Below, piece after piece: positions 35,489-43,098 of a stretch of 64,000 bases of DNA. A model generated the notes under the pieces. That model was not told the origin of the DNA. It saw only the letters and a list, made by a program, of their open reading frames with translations, and made no database searches. Source of the DNA: Proteiniphilum sp. (GTDB lineage: Bacteria > Bacteroidota > Bacteroidia > Bacteroidales > Dysgonomonadaceae); NCBI GenBank assembly GCA_015478855.1, contig JADMKJ010000021.1, positions 109,495 to 173,494 on the forward strand, read 5' to 3'. The translations under genes were made by a program, and so were the position numbers. Position 1 is the stretch's first letter; each line of letters begins with the position of its first letter.

Positions 35489-36277
35489 TTAGTCAAGTAA
35501 CTGCAACTCCACCTTCCTGAAGTCGATGGGATGCCCTTCACTCTGCAGTGATATGGTTCCTTTGCTCAACATCTTTTCGCCGCCATTCATCTCAACCAGT
35601 TTGGCGTAAGTGCCATCTCTCTCGTCCAGTTGAGGCTGGTTGTACTGAAGCACGGTATCCCCGTTGACCACATGATAGATCACCTCATTTCCTCTTACCT
35701 CCACCTCGGCGGTTATCCACTCTTCCCCGTAGAAGAGGTCTGAAGAGGAGTTGGTACAATGGTCTATAATAAGCTCATTGTTTATCACGATGTTTGTACC
35801 CGGTGTACAGACATTCATATTGGTACGCTGCACCAGTGAATCACTTGCCAGCAGCTGCACCTCTATCGATGTGGGAAAATCCTGCTCTCTCTCCATCGAC
35901 TCAGGCGTTTGTCCGTGAATCATGATCCCTGAGTTCTTGTAAGCCCATTCCGGTGCTCCCGGACATTGCTCACCCACGATACGGTACTCCACACGAAGCT
36001 TGTAGGATGATAGCGCATCCTTGAAAAAAAGATGACCAAAACGGTTATCGAACGACTCGTAGGCATCGTAACGAACCTTGATCACCCCATCCTCCACACG
36101 AAAGGTGTTCCCATAATTGTCCCCTGCTTCGTAACCGGTGATCTTTGGTGTCCAGCCGGTTAAATCTTCCCCGTTAAAGAGCTGTACCCACTCCTCACCT
36201 GATGATTTCTGCTGATTGCAGGAAGCCAGAACAAACAGCATCGCAGTAAGACCCCATAAACTCCATCTTTTTTTCAT
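35489..36277 (-). CDS. DUF1080 (3-keto-disaccharide hydrolase-like) lipoprotein
   Basis: 262 residues from MKKRWSLWG; lipoprotein signal ends FVLASCNQQ (C20). One DUF1080 domain, a concanavalin-like beta sandwich: WVQLFNGEDLTGWTPKI, FGHLFFKDALSSYKLRVEYRI, YKNSGIMIHGQ. Members act on 3-keto sugars or glycosides in periplasmic oxidative cleavage routes; this one has no oxidoreductase next to it, unlike the double-domain relative at 40.3 kb. The start at 36277 is chosen for the signal peptide; two further ATGs lie upstream in frame. Confidence 0.83.
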   Translation of the reverse strand: MKKRWSLWGLTAMLFVLASCNQQKSSGEEWVQLFNGEDLTGWTPKITGYEAGDNYGNTFRVEDGVIKVRYDAYESFDNRFGHLFFKDALSSYKLRVEYRIVGEQCPGAPEWAYKNSGIMIHGQTPESMEREQDFPTSIEVQLLASDSLVQRTNMNVCTPGTNIVINNELIIDHCTNSSSDLFYGEEWITAEVEVRGNEVIYHVVNGDTVLQYNQPQLDERDGTYAKLVEMNGGEKMLSKGTISLQSEGHPIDFRKVELQLLD

Positions 36278-36385
36278 AAATCTCTCTGTTTTTATATTCT
36301 TCATTCTATCTAAATTCTCAATGATGTAAGGGTTCATTTTTACCTGTCAGGGTAACCGGAAAAACTCCATTCAACCGAACCACCA

Positions 36386-36393
36386 CAAAGATA
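36386..36393 (-). promoter_or_regulatory. -7 box for the DUF1080 gene
   Basis: TATCTTTG on the minus strand fits TAnnTTTG, about 110 nt upstream of the start. Confidence 0.45.
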
Positions 36394-36457
36394 ACTATTT
36401 ATTTCAATTCCTTAACAAACCAAAAAGGTGCAGCGCTGATTCAAAGACACACAGAAA

Positions 36458-36482
36458 AATCCCGCTATTTTGTAGCGGGATT
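36458..36482 (-). terminator. Terminator of the peroxiredoxin gene
   Basis: AATCCCGCTA / TAGCGGGATT, loop TTTTG, with a T-run on the minus strand (36459-36455). Confidence 0.75.
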
Positions 36483-36504
36483 AGTGCAGATCATCAATGC
36501 CTTG

Positions 36505-37221
36505 TCAGCTTCTCAGCAGCGCATTGTCGATGGTCTCCTTCGAAAGTTTTTTCGTGCAGAAGAACCAGTCGTAACAGTGCATTTCCTCTTTTCTCGTCTC
36601 CATACGCTCTTTGGCAACGCCGCAGGAACCGGCAGTGGGTACGATCACCTCATCTCCGGGACGCCAGTCGGCAGGAAGGGCCACACCGAACTCATCGGCT
36701 GTACGCAAACCGATCAGGATGCGTTTTAGCTCATCAAAGTTCCGTCCCAGCGACAATGGGTAATAAATGATCGTGCGGATAATATTTTCAGGATCAACGA
36801 AAAAGACGGCACGTACAGCCTGTGTAGTGTTCTCGTTGGGCTGAATCATACCATACATCTTTGCAACTTCCATGGTGATATCTTCGATCAGCGGGAAATT
36901 AACCTCCACATCTTTCATCCCTTTGTATTCGATTTTCTCCTTGATGGTTCGCAGCCAGGCAATGTGGCTGTACAATCCGTCAACAGAGAGGCCGACCAGT
37001 TCACAGTTAAGCGCCTCGAAATCATGTTGCATGGTGGCAAAAGTCATGAATTCAGAAGTACAAACAGGAGTAAAATCGGCAGGGTGACTGAAAAGAATTT
37101 TCCATTTACCTTCAAATCCCTCGGGGAAATTGATGATACCCTGTGTTGTCTTAGCCGTAAATGAAGGAGCTTTGTCGCCAATTCTTGGCATGGAGTGGAT
37201 CTGCTCTTGATTTGTTTCCAT
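36505..37221 (-). CDS. Peroxiredoxin (Prx6/archaeal-type AhpC)
   Basis: 238 residues. The peroxidatic cysteine C54 is in PADFTPVCTSEF, the PxxxTxxC signature. The C-terminal extension holds two more cysteines in MHCYDWFFCTKKL, as in the archaeal-type, Prx6-like group that forms decamers; these can act as resolving cysteines. Reduces hydroperoxides in the cytoplasm. An in-frame ATG at residue 11 is an alternative start. Confidence 0.9.
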   Translation of the reverse strand: METNQEQIHSMPRIGDKAPSFTAKTTQGIINFPEGFEGKWKILFSHPADFTPVCTSEFMTFATMQHDFEALNCELVGLSVDGLYSHIAWLRTIKEKIEYKGMKDVEVNFPLIEDITMEVAKMYGMIQPNENTTQAVRAVFFVDPENIIRTIIYYPLSLGRNFDELKRILIGLRTADEFGVALPADWRPGDEVIVPTAGSCGVAKERMETRKEEMHCYDWFFCTKKLSKETIDNALLRS

Positions 37222-37364
37222 AGTTCAATAATTTAAAAGATGAATAATTATATTTACGAAAAGTTTCTCTTTGCTGGTACTACTATTTTCATATGATTAA
37301 ATTATTATTTTATATCAATGTCACGGCGCAAGCCTGCAATGGTTGCAATCCGTGCTATTTAATA

Positions 37365-38195
37365 TTATCTTACTGTAGTGTATCCGGTATAAAAATGGTT
37401 TAACTGGCTCCCCAGTTGTTTGCTGAGCAGTTCATACACTCTTTCTCCCGTACAATGACCTGTGATAAAACCTATATTAGGATGATTATTCTTTATAACC
37501 ATGGCAATGGAAGTTACTTCAGCCGGGGTTTCATACGCTCTCTCTTTATCACTGTCGGGCAGGTGAAAACCACCCATCACTGTCGCAATTTTTTTGTCTG
37601 TGGAGGATGAGACCGACTCCAGAATATTCAACAACCCTTTATGTGCACAACCCGTATAAACAAACAGATCTTCAGATCCGTAAATGAAGATAAGCTCATG
37701 ATTAAAATCATCTGATTCTATTCCGTTTCCGGCGTCCCTATATAAGGTCTGGTTGGCTTTAGGCGATGAGTACAGATTCGAACTGGCCGAAAGCAGCGTA
37801 ATCTCATTACTGAATACTTTCTCTGACTCTACATAGATAAAACGGTCAGCATAGGGGGTGTAATCAAAATCAATGCTTATAGGGTGAAATCCGTTTCGTC
37901 CGGAAAAATAGATTTGCCCAAACAGATTCTTCGATAGTATCACAGTGGCAGTTTTGTTTAATGCAAGGAAAGCAGGCAACCCGCCAATATGATCAGCATG
38001 TCCGTGAGAGATAAACAGGAAATCAACGGCTCTGATATCAATCCCCATTTTTTCAGCATTGCGTATAAACTTGTCTGACGCACCCACATCGAGCAGACAT
38101 TTGAATTGTGCTGTCTCCAGATAGACAGACAGACCATGCTCCGACTCAAGCAATCCGTCCCCTCCACGATTATCAGACAACACGACTATTTTCAT
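37365..38195 (-). CDS. MBL-fold metallohydrolase
   Basis: 276 residues. A metallo-beta-lactamase fold with the metal motif ISHGHADHIGG near 75-85, further ligands in VYTGCAHKGLLNIL and VMGGFHL, and FITGHCTGERVYELL at the C-terminus. This matches the group annotated as 7,8-dihydropterin-6-yl-methyl-4-(beta-D-ribofuranosyl)aminobenzene 5'-phosphate synthase-like, frequent in anaerobes next to NifX-like and DUF134 genes. The true substrate is unknown. Its start overlaps the DUF134 stop by 4 nt. Confidence 0.85.
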   Translation of the reverse strand: MKIVVLSDNRGGDGLLESEHGLSVYLETAQFKCLLDVGASDKFIRNAEKMGIDIRAVDFLFISHGHADHIGGLPAFLALNKTATVILSKNLFGQIYFSGRNGFHPISIDFDYTPYADRFIYVESEKVFSNEITLLSASSNLYSSPKANQTLYRDAGNGIESDDFNHELIFIYGSEDLFVYTGCAHKGLLNILESVSSSTDKKIATVMGGFHLPDSDKERAYETPAEVTSIAMVIKNNHPNIGFITGHCTGERVYELLSKQLGSQLNHFYTGYTTVR

Positions 38196-38608
38196 TTCTC
38201 ATCCACATTTATTGGAATTAACTCGTCATCGTTAAAAGTTTTGCAATCCTTACACCTTACATGATTCTCAATGCCGCCAATTAACTTGTAGCAGCGGCGG
38301 CAGCGAAACCACTCTCTGTCGAACTGTACATTGCCACCCTCGATGTTGATCATTTTGCCCTCCACCAGTGCCTGAGCGATCGTCTTACGTGCCTGCTCAT
38401 AGATGCGCGTGAGGGTGGGTCGTGATACATTCATCCTTTCAGCAGCCTGCTCCTGATGCAATCCTTCATAGTCCAGCAACCTGATTGCTTCATATTCATC
38501 ATATAGCAATGAGACTGAATGAAGCATTTTCGCAGGAATCCCAAAAGGTTTAAACCCTTTCATCAGGGGAGGATTGGATATTTTTCGGTTTTGTTTGGGG
38601 CGAGGCAT
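38192..38608 (-). CDS. DUF134 helix-turn-helix regulator
   Basis: 138 residues. MPRPKQNRKISNPP is the typical DUF134 N-terminus; residues 40-95 form a sigma70 region 4-like helix-turn-helix (YEAIRLLDYEGLHQEQAAERMNVSRPTL); the C-terminus has two CxxC pairs (CRRCYKL and CKDC) that could bind zinc or a cluster. Genes of this family sit beside NifX/NifB-like small proteins. It is coupled to the MBL gene downstream, and a palindrome overlapping its own -33 region recurs before the NifX-like gene, which suggests it regulates both. Confidence 0.85.
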   Translation of the reverse strand: MPRPKQNRKISNPPLMKGFKPFGIPAKMLHSVSLLYDEYEAIRLLDYEGLHQEQAAERMNVSRPTLTRIYEQARKTIAQALVEGKMINIEGGNVQFDREWFRCRRCYKLIGGIENHVRCKDCKTFNDDELIPINVDEK

Positions 38609-38654
38609 ATTTTTTTATTCATAGTTACAGGGCTGATCATGCTCCCTTCAAACT

Positions 38655-38662
38655 CAAAGTTA
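38655..38662 (-). promoter_or_regulatory. -7 box for the DUF134-MBL operon
   Basis: TAACTTTG on the minus strand fits TAnnTTTG, about 47 nt before the DUF134 start. Confidence 0.5.
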
Positions 38663-38672
38663 TAAAAAAATA

Positions 38673-38693
38673 TTATAAACTTATGTTCAATAC
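38673..38693. promoter_or_regulatory. Candidate DUF134 operator, site A
   Basis: Core ATAAACTTATGTTCAA, an imperfect inverted repeat. Over 21 bp it is identical at 19 positions to site B (39331-39351). It overlaps the expected -33 position of the DUF134 promoter. Confidence 0.6.
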
Positions 38694-38873
38694 ATAAAAT
38701 TTATCTGCTTAGAGAGTGAATAATTGAGTGATGGGCCAACCGAAGACTATTTCCATTGATAGATTGCTTTTATCATCTTGCAGTTCAGCATGTTTCTCAC
38801 CTTTCTCTTTGATTAATTACGAAATTTCCTGATGTAGAAATGTTTTGATTTGTATTCAACTTTTTCTATATCT

Positions 38874-38903
38874 TTATGGACCACTACCATCCATTCCTGG
38901 CAT
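38874..38903 (-). pseudogene. 5' remnant of a DUF5320 gene
   Basis: Minus-strand ATG to TAA reading MPGMDGSGP. This is the almost invariant start of DUF5320 proteins (MPxxDGTGPMGxGPxTGRGxGxC), broken right after the GP. It begins 15 nt after the NifX-like stop codon, at operon spacing. The rest of the region down to the DUF134 promoter (38694-38873) has stops in all minus-strand frames; nothing else is recognised there apart from a possible coiled-coil-like scrap. Confidence 0.5.
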
Positions 38904-38917
38904 AACTTCTCATTTTT

Positions 38918-39235
38918 TTAATCTCTGTACAACGCAATAATATCTGCAATTTTACTCGTTTCATCCATATTCGTCACCATTTCAATATGCAGACTTTCAA
39001 CTATTGGTTTTATTTTCATCCCAAATTCACCAGAGACAATTTTTTCAACTTTATAACCCGCTACAAACTGAACTGCAGCAGGACCTGCTCCTTCCAGCGA
39101 ATCCTTAGCCGGATTGACAAAAAATTCAGTCACATTCTTCTCTGTATCATGAATAGCAAAGAAAGCGCATCGCCCAAAACGGGGATCAATCTTTGAATCC
39201 ATACTCTCTCCGGTTGAAGTAATAGCAATTTTCAT
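38918..39235 (-). CDS. NifX/NifB-type FeMo-cofactor-binding domain protein
   Basis: 105 residues, a single dinitrogenase iron-molybdenum cofactor biosynthesis domain with the signature IDPRFGRCAFFAIHD and GAGPAAVQFVAGYKVEKIVSGEFG. Stand-alone members occur in many anaerobes without nitrogenase and probably carry metal clusters; the role is not settled. It is preceded by promoter and operator site B and followed by a broken DUF5320 gene. Confidence 0.88.
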   Translation of the reverse strand: MKIAITSTGESMDSKIDPRFGRCAFFAIHDTEKNVTEFFVNPAKDSLEGAGPAAVQFVAGYKVEKIVSGEFGMKIKPIVESLHIEMVTNMDETSKIADIIALYRD

Positions 39236-39315
39236 CTCTTCTATATGATTAATATTTGGTGTCTCTCAACTTATGATTCACCTTTTCACTCCGATGTAAA
39301 GGAATTAATCTGATA

Positions 39316-39323
39316 CAAAGATA
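39316..39323 (-). promoter_or_regulatory. -7 box for the NifX-like gene
   Basis: TATCTTTG on the minus strand fits TAnnTTTG, about 80 nt before the start at 39235. Confidence 0.5.
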
Positions 39324-39330
39324 TAAATAG

Positions 39331-39351
39331 TTATGAACTTATGTTCATTAC
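39331..39351. promoter_or_regulatory. Candidate DUF134 operator, site B
   Basis: Core ATGAACTTATGTTCAT (39333-39348) is a perfect inverted repeat, ATGAAC-TTAT-GTTCAT. It overlaps the -33 position of the NifX-like promoter, in the same orientation and nearly the same offset as site A. Confidence 0.62.
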
Positions 39352-39403
39352 TATCCCTTTTTTTTTTACTCAGGTGATAGAGATGCCGGACTGTTTAAAG
39401 CAC

Positions 39404-39445
39404 AAAAAAAACTGCAGTCAATGAAGGAATCATCGATTGCAGTTT
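39404..39445 (-). terminator. Terminator of tRNA-Arg
   Basis: AAACTGCA (39409-39416) / TGCAGTTT (39438-39445), followed on the minus strand by a T-run (39410-39404). It starts 9 nt after the tRNA 3' end. Confidence 0.75.
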
Positions 39446-39453
39446 ATTATAAG

Positions 39454-39525
39454 TAGCCCGGCCGGGAATCGAACCCGGATCTAAAGTTTAGGAAACTTCT
39501 ATTCTATCCATTGAACTACCGCGCC
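39454..39525 (-). tRNA. tRNA-Arg (anticodon CCT)
   Basis: A 72-nt cloverleaf without encoded CCA. D stem GTTC/GAAT, anticodon stem GAAGT/ACTTT with loop TTCCTAA (anticodon CCT, reads AGG), T arm CCGGG-TTCGATT-CCCGG. The acceptor stem GGCGCGG / CCGGGCT has a G-U first pair and a G4-G69 mismatch. Promoter and terminator are both present. Confidence 0.92.
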
Positions 39526-39536
39526 TAATGGAGATA

Positions 39537-39569
39537 CAAAAATACAGTATTTTTTCGACAATCCGCAAA
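39537..39569 (-). promoter_or_regulatory. Promoter of tRNA-Arg
   Basis: Minus strand: -33 TTTG at 39569-39566, a 21-nt spacer, -7 TATTTTTG at 39544-39537, 12 nt before the mature tRNA 5' end. Confidence 0.6.
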
Positions 39570-39587
39570 AGAAAAACCTTTTGCCTC

Positions 39588-39595
39588 TATTTTTG
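39588..39595 (+). promoter_or_regulatory. -7 box for flavodoxin
   Basis: TATTTTTG fits TAnnTTTG, 67 nt upstream of the ATG at 39663. Confidence 0.45.
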
Positions 39596-39662
39596 ACAAA
39601 CAATTTAAGCATAAAACTGTTTATCATCTATAGATAAGAAAGCAACAGAGCATACAATTACA

Positions 39663-40163
39663 ATGAACAAGATAGCCATCCTTTACGGAACATCAGGCGG
39701 GAACACGGAATCAGTAGCAAAACAGGTACAAGATCTTTTTGAAGGGAATGCCGACCTGTATGATGTAGAACATGTCTCACTCGATGAGATCAGGGAGTAT
39801 CCTTATTATATTATTGGCACATCCACAACAGGTGTTGGTGACCTGCAGGACGACTGGGAAGGTTTTCTTCCCTCATTCACCAGGCTGGACCTCACTGGCA
39901 AGAAGATTGCTATTTTTGCGCTGGGTGACAGTGCTTCTTATTCTTCCAGCTTTGCCGAATCGATGAAGGTTGTTTACGATGAGATTGCCGACAAAACCAC
40001 CATCGTGGGACAGACTGCAGACGAAGGATACACCTACGACGATTCTATGGCTGTAAACGACGGGATGTGGGTGGGGCTGCCCATTGATGAAGACAATGAA
40101 TATGATATGACTGAACAGCGTTTAACAACCTGGGTAGAGGAATTAAAGAAAATATTTGTGTAA
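39663..40163 (+). CDS. fldA: Flavodoxin
   Basis: A 166-residue long-chain flavodoxin, a one-electron carrier replacing ferredoxin under iron limitation. The FMN phosphate loop YGTSGGNTESVA is at residues 8-19, and the isoalloxazine-binding loops are STTGVGDLQDDWEGF and ALGDSASYSSSFAESM. Monocistronic, closed by a strong terminator. Confidence 0.95.
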   Translation: MNKIAILYGTSGGNTESVAKQVQDLFEGNADLYDVEHVSLDEIREYPYYIIGTSTTGVGDLQDDWEGFLPSFTRLDLTGKKIAIFALGDSASYSSSFAESMKVVYDEIADKTTIVGQTADEGYTYDDSMAVNDGMWVGLPIDEDNEYDMTEQRLTTWVEELKKIFV

Positions 40164-40199
40164 CAGTGTATTGTCATCATCTCACATACACTTTCCTTG

Positions 40200-40233
40200 A
40201 AAAGGCGTGTTTGCTTCGGCAGACATGCCTTTT
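40200..40233 (+). terminator. Terminator of flavodoxin
   Basis: AAAAGGCGTGT / ACATGCCTTTT extended by TTGC-TTCG-GCAG, giving a long stem capped with a TTCG tetraloop. Confidence 0.85.
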
Positions 40234-40245
40234 CTCTTAAAAATA

Positions 40246-40267
40246 ACCGCCGGACAGTTCCGGCGGT
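40246..40267 (-). terminator. Terminator of the uronate catabolic operon
   Basis: ACCGCCGGA / TCCGGCGGT with loop CAGT; a T-rich stretch follows on the minus strand. It lies 20 nt after the last gene of the leftward operon. Confidence 0.65.
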
Positions 40268-40286
40268 CATTTTCAGAAACCAACTA

Positions 40287-41639
40287 TTACAGCTCCTTTA
40301 TCTTTATGTTCTGGAACCACACCTCATCACCGTGATCCTGCAGAAGCAGCAGTCCTTCATCAGCGTTTCCGAAGTTGGGCCAGTCTTTATACTTACTCGT
40401 CTCCACAAGCGCCTCCCATGACTCCGTATTGCGTTCATATTCTATAATTTTCACGCCGTTGAGCCAGTGTTCCACATGGTTTCCTTCCACAACCACCATG
40501 GCGGTATTGAAGAAACCATTACGAAAAGGCTTGTCTTCAGGTGCCGGGATAAGATCATACAGTGATCCGAGCGTACGGTTGCCATCCTTACCCATCTTCG
40601 CATCGGGATGTCTCCTGTCGTCAAGAATCTGAAACTCGCAGCCTATAGCCGACCCTTCCCCTTTGTTCAGATTGGTATCGACAAAGTACTTGATGCCGCT
40701 GTTTGCTCCTTCAGTTATTTTAAAGTCGACCTTTAACTTAAAGTTCTTATAGGGTCGTGTGGTGACAATATCTCCGCCATTGGTCGACTCGCCACCATCA
40801 CTTTTGTGCACCTTCAGTATCCCATTATCGATGGACCACCCCTTTTCAGGAAATTCATCCATTTTGGCTCCTCTCCATCCTTCGGTGGTTTCACCGTCCC
40901 ACAGAAGCTTCCATCCTTCATTCTCTTCACGTGCCGAGATGCTGTTGGCAACCTGATTCATCTGCATCACCGCACCATCATCAGGTGACCTGTAGGTGTC
41001 AAGATCATCTGTGAGAATGCGAATATTACGCCAGGCAACTGTTTTGCCTTCCTGATCAGCGTTTCCGATGGAGTGTACCTGCAGGGCAATGAAACCCGAG
41101 GAGGTGGTGTTATCGAGCAGATCTGCACAAGGTACGCCGTTCACCCAGGTACGGATGGAGTTGCCTATCGCTTCGATGCGAGCGCTATTCCACTCTTCGT
41201 TCTTAAAAGCTTTCTGTCCGTCCGGGTTATAATTTAACGGGTAAAGCCAGCCGCGACGTGCTTCATCATAGATACCCCCTGTCCATGCTCTTTCAGCGGG
41301 ATCAATCTCAAACTGATAGCCATGTACCCGACCCTCGTTGTACTCAGGCAGACTATTGCTTCTGAACTGAACACCGGAATTCAAGCCGTCATCTACTTTA
41401 AACTCAAACTCAAGGATAAAATCATCATACATCTCAGTGGTAGCCAGAAAGGTGTTGGGTGTATTCATCTGAGAGACACCGATGATCGCATTGTCTTCCA
41501 CTTTATACTCGGCCGTACCATTCAGTTTTTCCCATCCCTGCAGATCTTCTCCGTTAAAAAGATCCTGCCATTTGGGTCCTTGCGAACATGACGTGAGCAA
41601 CACTATCACTGTAATCAGTTGTAAGAAATTTCTTTTCAT
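40287..41639 (-). CDS. Double DUF1080 (3-keto-glycoside processing) lipoprotein
   Basis: 450 residues; lipoprotein signal ends VLLTSCSQG (C18). Two DUF1080 beta-sandwich domains in tandem: the first from about 24 ([18 protein letters not shown] ... GVQFRS), the second from about 243 ([18 protein letters not shown] ... SGIKYFVD). The name-giving activity of the family is hydrolysis or beta-elimination of 3-keto glycosides in the periplasm. It lies 13 nt after a Gfo/Idh/MocA oxidoreductase, the type of enzyme that makes 3-keto sugars, so the pair may be one oxidative glycoside-cleaving module at the end of the galacturonate operon. Confidence 0.85.
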   Translation of the reverse strand: MKRNFLQLITVIVLLTSCSQGPKWQDLFNGEDLQGWEKLNGTAEYKVEDNAIIGVSQMNTPNTFLATTEMYDDFILEFEFKVDDGLNSGVQFRSNSLPEYNEGRVHGYQFEIDPAERAWTGGIYDEARRGWLYPLNYNPDGQKAFKNEEWNSARIEAIGNSIRTWVNGVPCADLLDNTTSSGFIALQVHSIGNADQEGKTVAWRNIRILTDDLDTYRSPDDGAVMQMNQVANSISAREENEGWKLLWDGETTEGWRGAKMDEFPEKGWSIDNGILKVHKSDGGESTNGGDIVTTRPYKNFKLKVDFKITEGANSGIKYFVDTNLNKGEGSAIGCEFQILDDRRHPDAKMGKDGNRTLGSLYDLIPAPEDKPFRNGFFNTAMVVVEGNHVEHWLNGVKIIEYERNTESWEALVETSKYKDWPNFGNADEGLLLLQDHGDEVWFQNIKIKEL

Positions 41640-41651
41640 TATGTTGGTTAT

Positions 41652-43073
41652 TTAAATTTTATAAAAATCTTCCCATCCTTTTCTGGGTGGTTCACCTGTG
41701 AGGAACGCATCAGCAAAGGCATCGTTGGTAACATGTTTGGTTTCCCTGTCGAAAACAATCTTTCTGTTCAGCCGCTGTGCAGCCACACCCAGGCAGAACA
41801 CCTGACTCAGGGGAGCTGATATCTCAAACGGAGACCGTGTTTTCTCCTTACCCTGGCAGGAGAGCAGGAAGTTGGCAAAATGGTTAGAGGGACTCTTCGG
41901 CACCTCAGGCAATCTCTTCTCCATCTCTTTTGCTTTCTCATTCGGGATGATGCTTAATGTGCTGCCATGCGATCCGCCTTTAAAAGTCAACTCCTTACTG
42001 TATATCTCTTTTCCGGGGTTCAGTTTTGCGGGTTGTATCTTTCCGCCTGCGACTGTCGGGATGTTGGGATCAAGCTCCGACACACCGTAACCATCGGGTA
42101 CAGCAGGGATATTATCCAGGCCATCATACCATGTGATCACCACCGGTGGCATATTACCCCTTTTTGGAAATTTGAACTCGATGGTACTTGACATCGGGTA
42201 GAAATAGTCATTGTGCTCGCTGAGTCTCACCGGTACTATCTCTTCGGGTAAACCCAGGTCAAGAAACTCATGTGCCGTATCGAGGATATGTGCTCCCCAG
42301 TCACCCAACGCCCCCATACCGAAATCGTACCAGCAACGCCACTGTCCGTAATGGAAGTCCTTGTTGTAATCGTGATAATCACGGGCCATCAGCCAGGTGT
42401 CCCAATCAAGTGTTTCCGGCATAGGTTCTGCGGCTGGAAATTTTTTGATGTTGGAATCCCAACCATGCCAGCGGCGCGAGTTGTTCATATGCGCAGTAAT
42501 CGCTGTTACATCCTTGATGATGCCTGCTTCTTTCCATGCCTTGAACTGAAAGTAGTTGGCCTCGGAGTGGCCCTGGTTTCCCATCTGTGTAACTACCCCG
42601 GGATATTTTCTGGCTGCCTTCATCATCAGTTCCGACTCAAGAAAAGTGCGGCTCAGCGGTTTCTCCACATAGACATGCTTCCCCTCAGCCATCGACATCA
42701 TCACTGCTGGGAAATGGGCGAAGTCGGGCGTGGCGATGGCAACAGCGTCAATCTCATTGCCCATCTTGTCGAACATCTCCCTGAAATCCTTGAACCGTTT
42801 TGCATTCGGGAATTTGGCCAGTGCCTTCCTGGTATGCTCAGCTCCCATATCCACGTCGCACAAGGCCACCACATTGGCCAGTCCGGTATTATCGAAATCC
42901 TGGATAATGTCCCACCCTCTGTTTCCTACACCAATATGGGCCAGGTTCACTTTTTTATTGGCTCCTACAATGCGGCTGTAGCTTGCAGCGTTTGTTCCGG
43001 TCGATACACCCCCGAGGGCAAGACCTGCGGAAGCCAGTGCTGCATTTCTGATAAATTCTCTTCTTGTTGTCAT
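41652..43073 (-). CDS. Gfo/Idh/MocA family oxidoreductase with Tat-type signal
   Basis: 473 residues. The N-terminus MTTRREFIRNAALASAGL has a twin-arginine signal, so the folded NAD(P)-loaded enzyme is exported. The Rossmann fold begins at VNLAHIGVGNRGWDI, the family motif VEKPLSRT lies near 143-150, and the C-terminal half matches the 'oxidoreductase, bacteroidetes-type' domain (WDTWLMARDYHDYNKDFHYGQWRCW). Exported members typically keep the cofactor bound and oxidise or invert sugars. It sits between the LarA-like and DUF1080 genes at 25 nt and 12 nt spacing. Confidence 0.88.
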   Translation of the reverse strand: MTTRREFIRNAALASAGLALGGVSTGTNAASYSRIVGANKKVNLAHIGVGNRGWDIIQDFDNTGLANVVALCDVDMGAEHTRKALAKFPNAKRFKDFREMFDKMGNEIDAVAIATPDFAHFPAVMMSMAEGKHVYVEKPLSRTFLESELMMKAARKYPGVVTQMGNQGHSEANYFQFKAWKEAGIIKDVTAITAHMNNSRRWHGWDSNIKKFPAAEPMPETLDWDTWLMARDYHDYNKDFHYGQWRCWYDFGMGALGDWGAHILDTAHEFLDLGLPEEIVPVRLSEHNDYFYPMSSTIEFKFPKRGNMPPVVITWYDGLDNIPAVPDGYGVSELDPNIPTVAGGKIQPAKLNPGKEIYSKELTFKGGSHGSTLSIIPNEKAKEMEKRLPEVPKSPSNHFANFLLSCQGKEKTRSPFEISAPLSQVFCLGVAAQRLNRKIVFDRETKHVTNDAFADAFLTGEPPRKGWEDFYKI

Positions 43074-43098
43074 GATAAATATGTTTTATAGTAATAGT

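Noticed and set aside
37322..37354. Hairpin CACGG...CCGTG after the MBL gene as a terminator
   Set aside because: The stem is interrupted and no T-run follows on the minus strand, so the support is too weak to list.
38918..39235. Evidence for nitrogen fixation from the NifX-like gene
   Set aside because: Only a stand-alone cofactor-binding domain is present; no nifHDK genes lie nearby and such small proteins are common in non-fixing anaerobes.
42270..43091. A 273-codon plus-strand open frame opposite the Gfo/Idh gene
   Set aside because: Antisense shadow of a gene with complete domain motifs; composition (His, Cys, Ile rich) is not protein-like.
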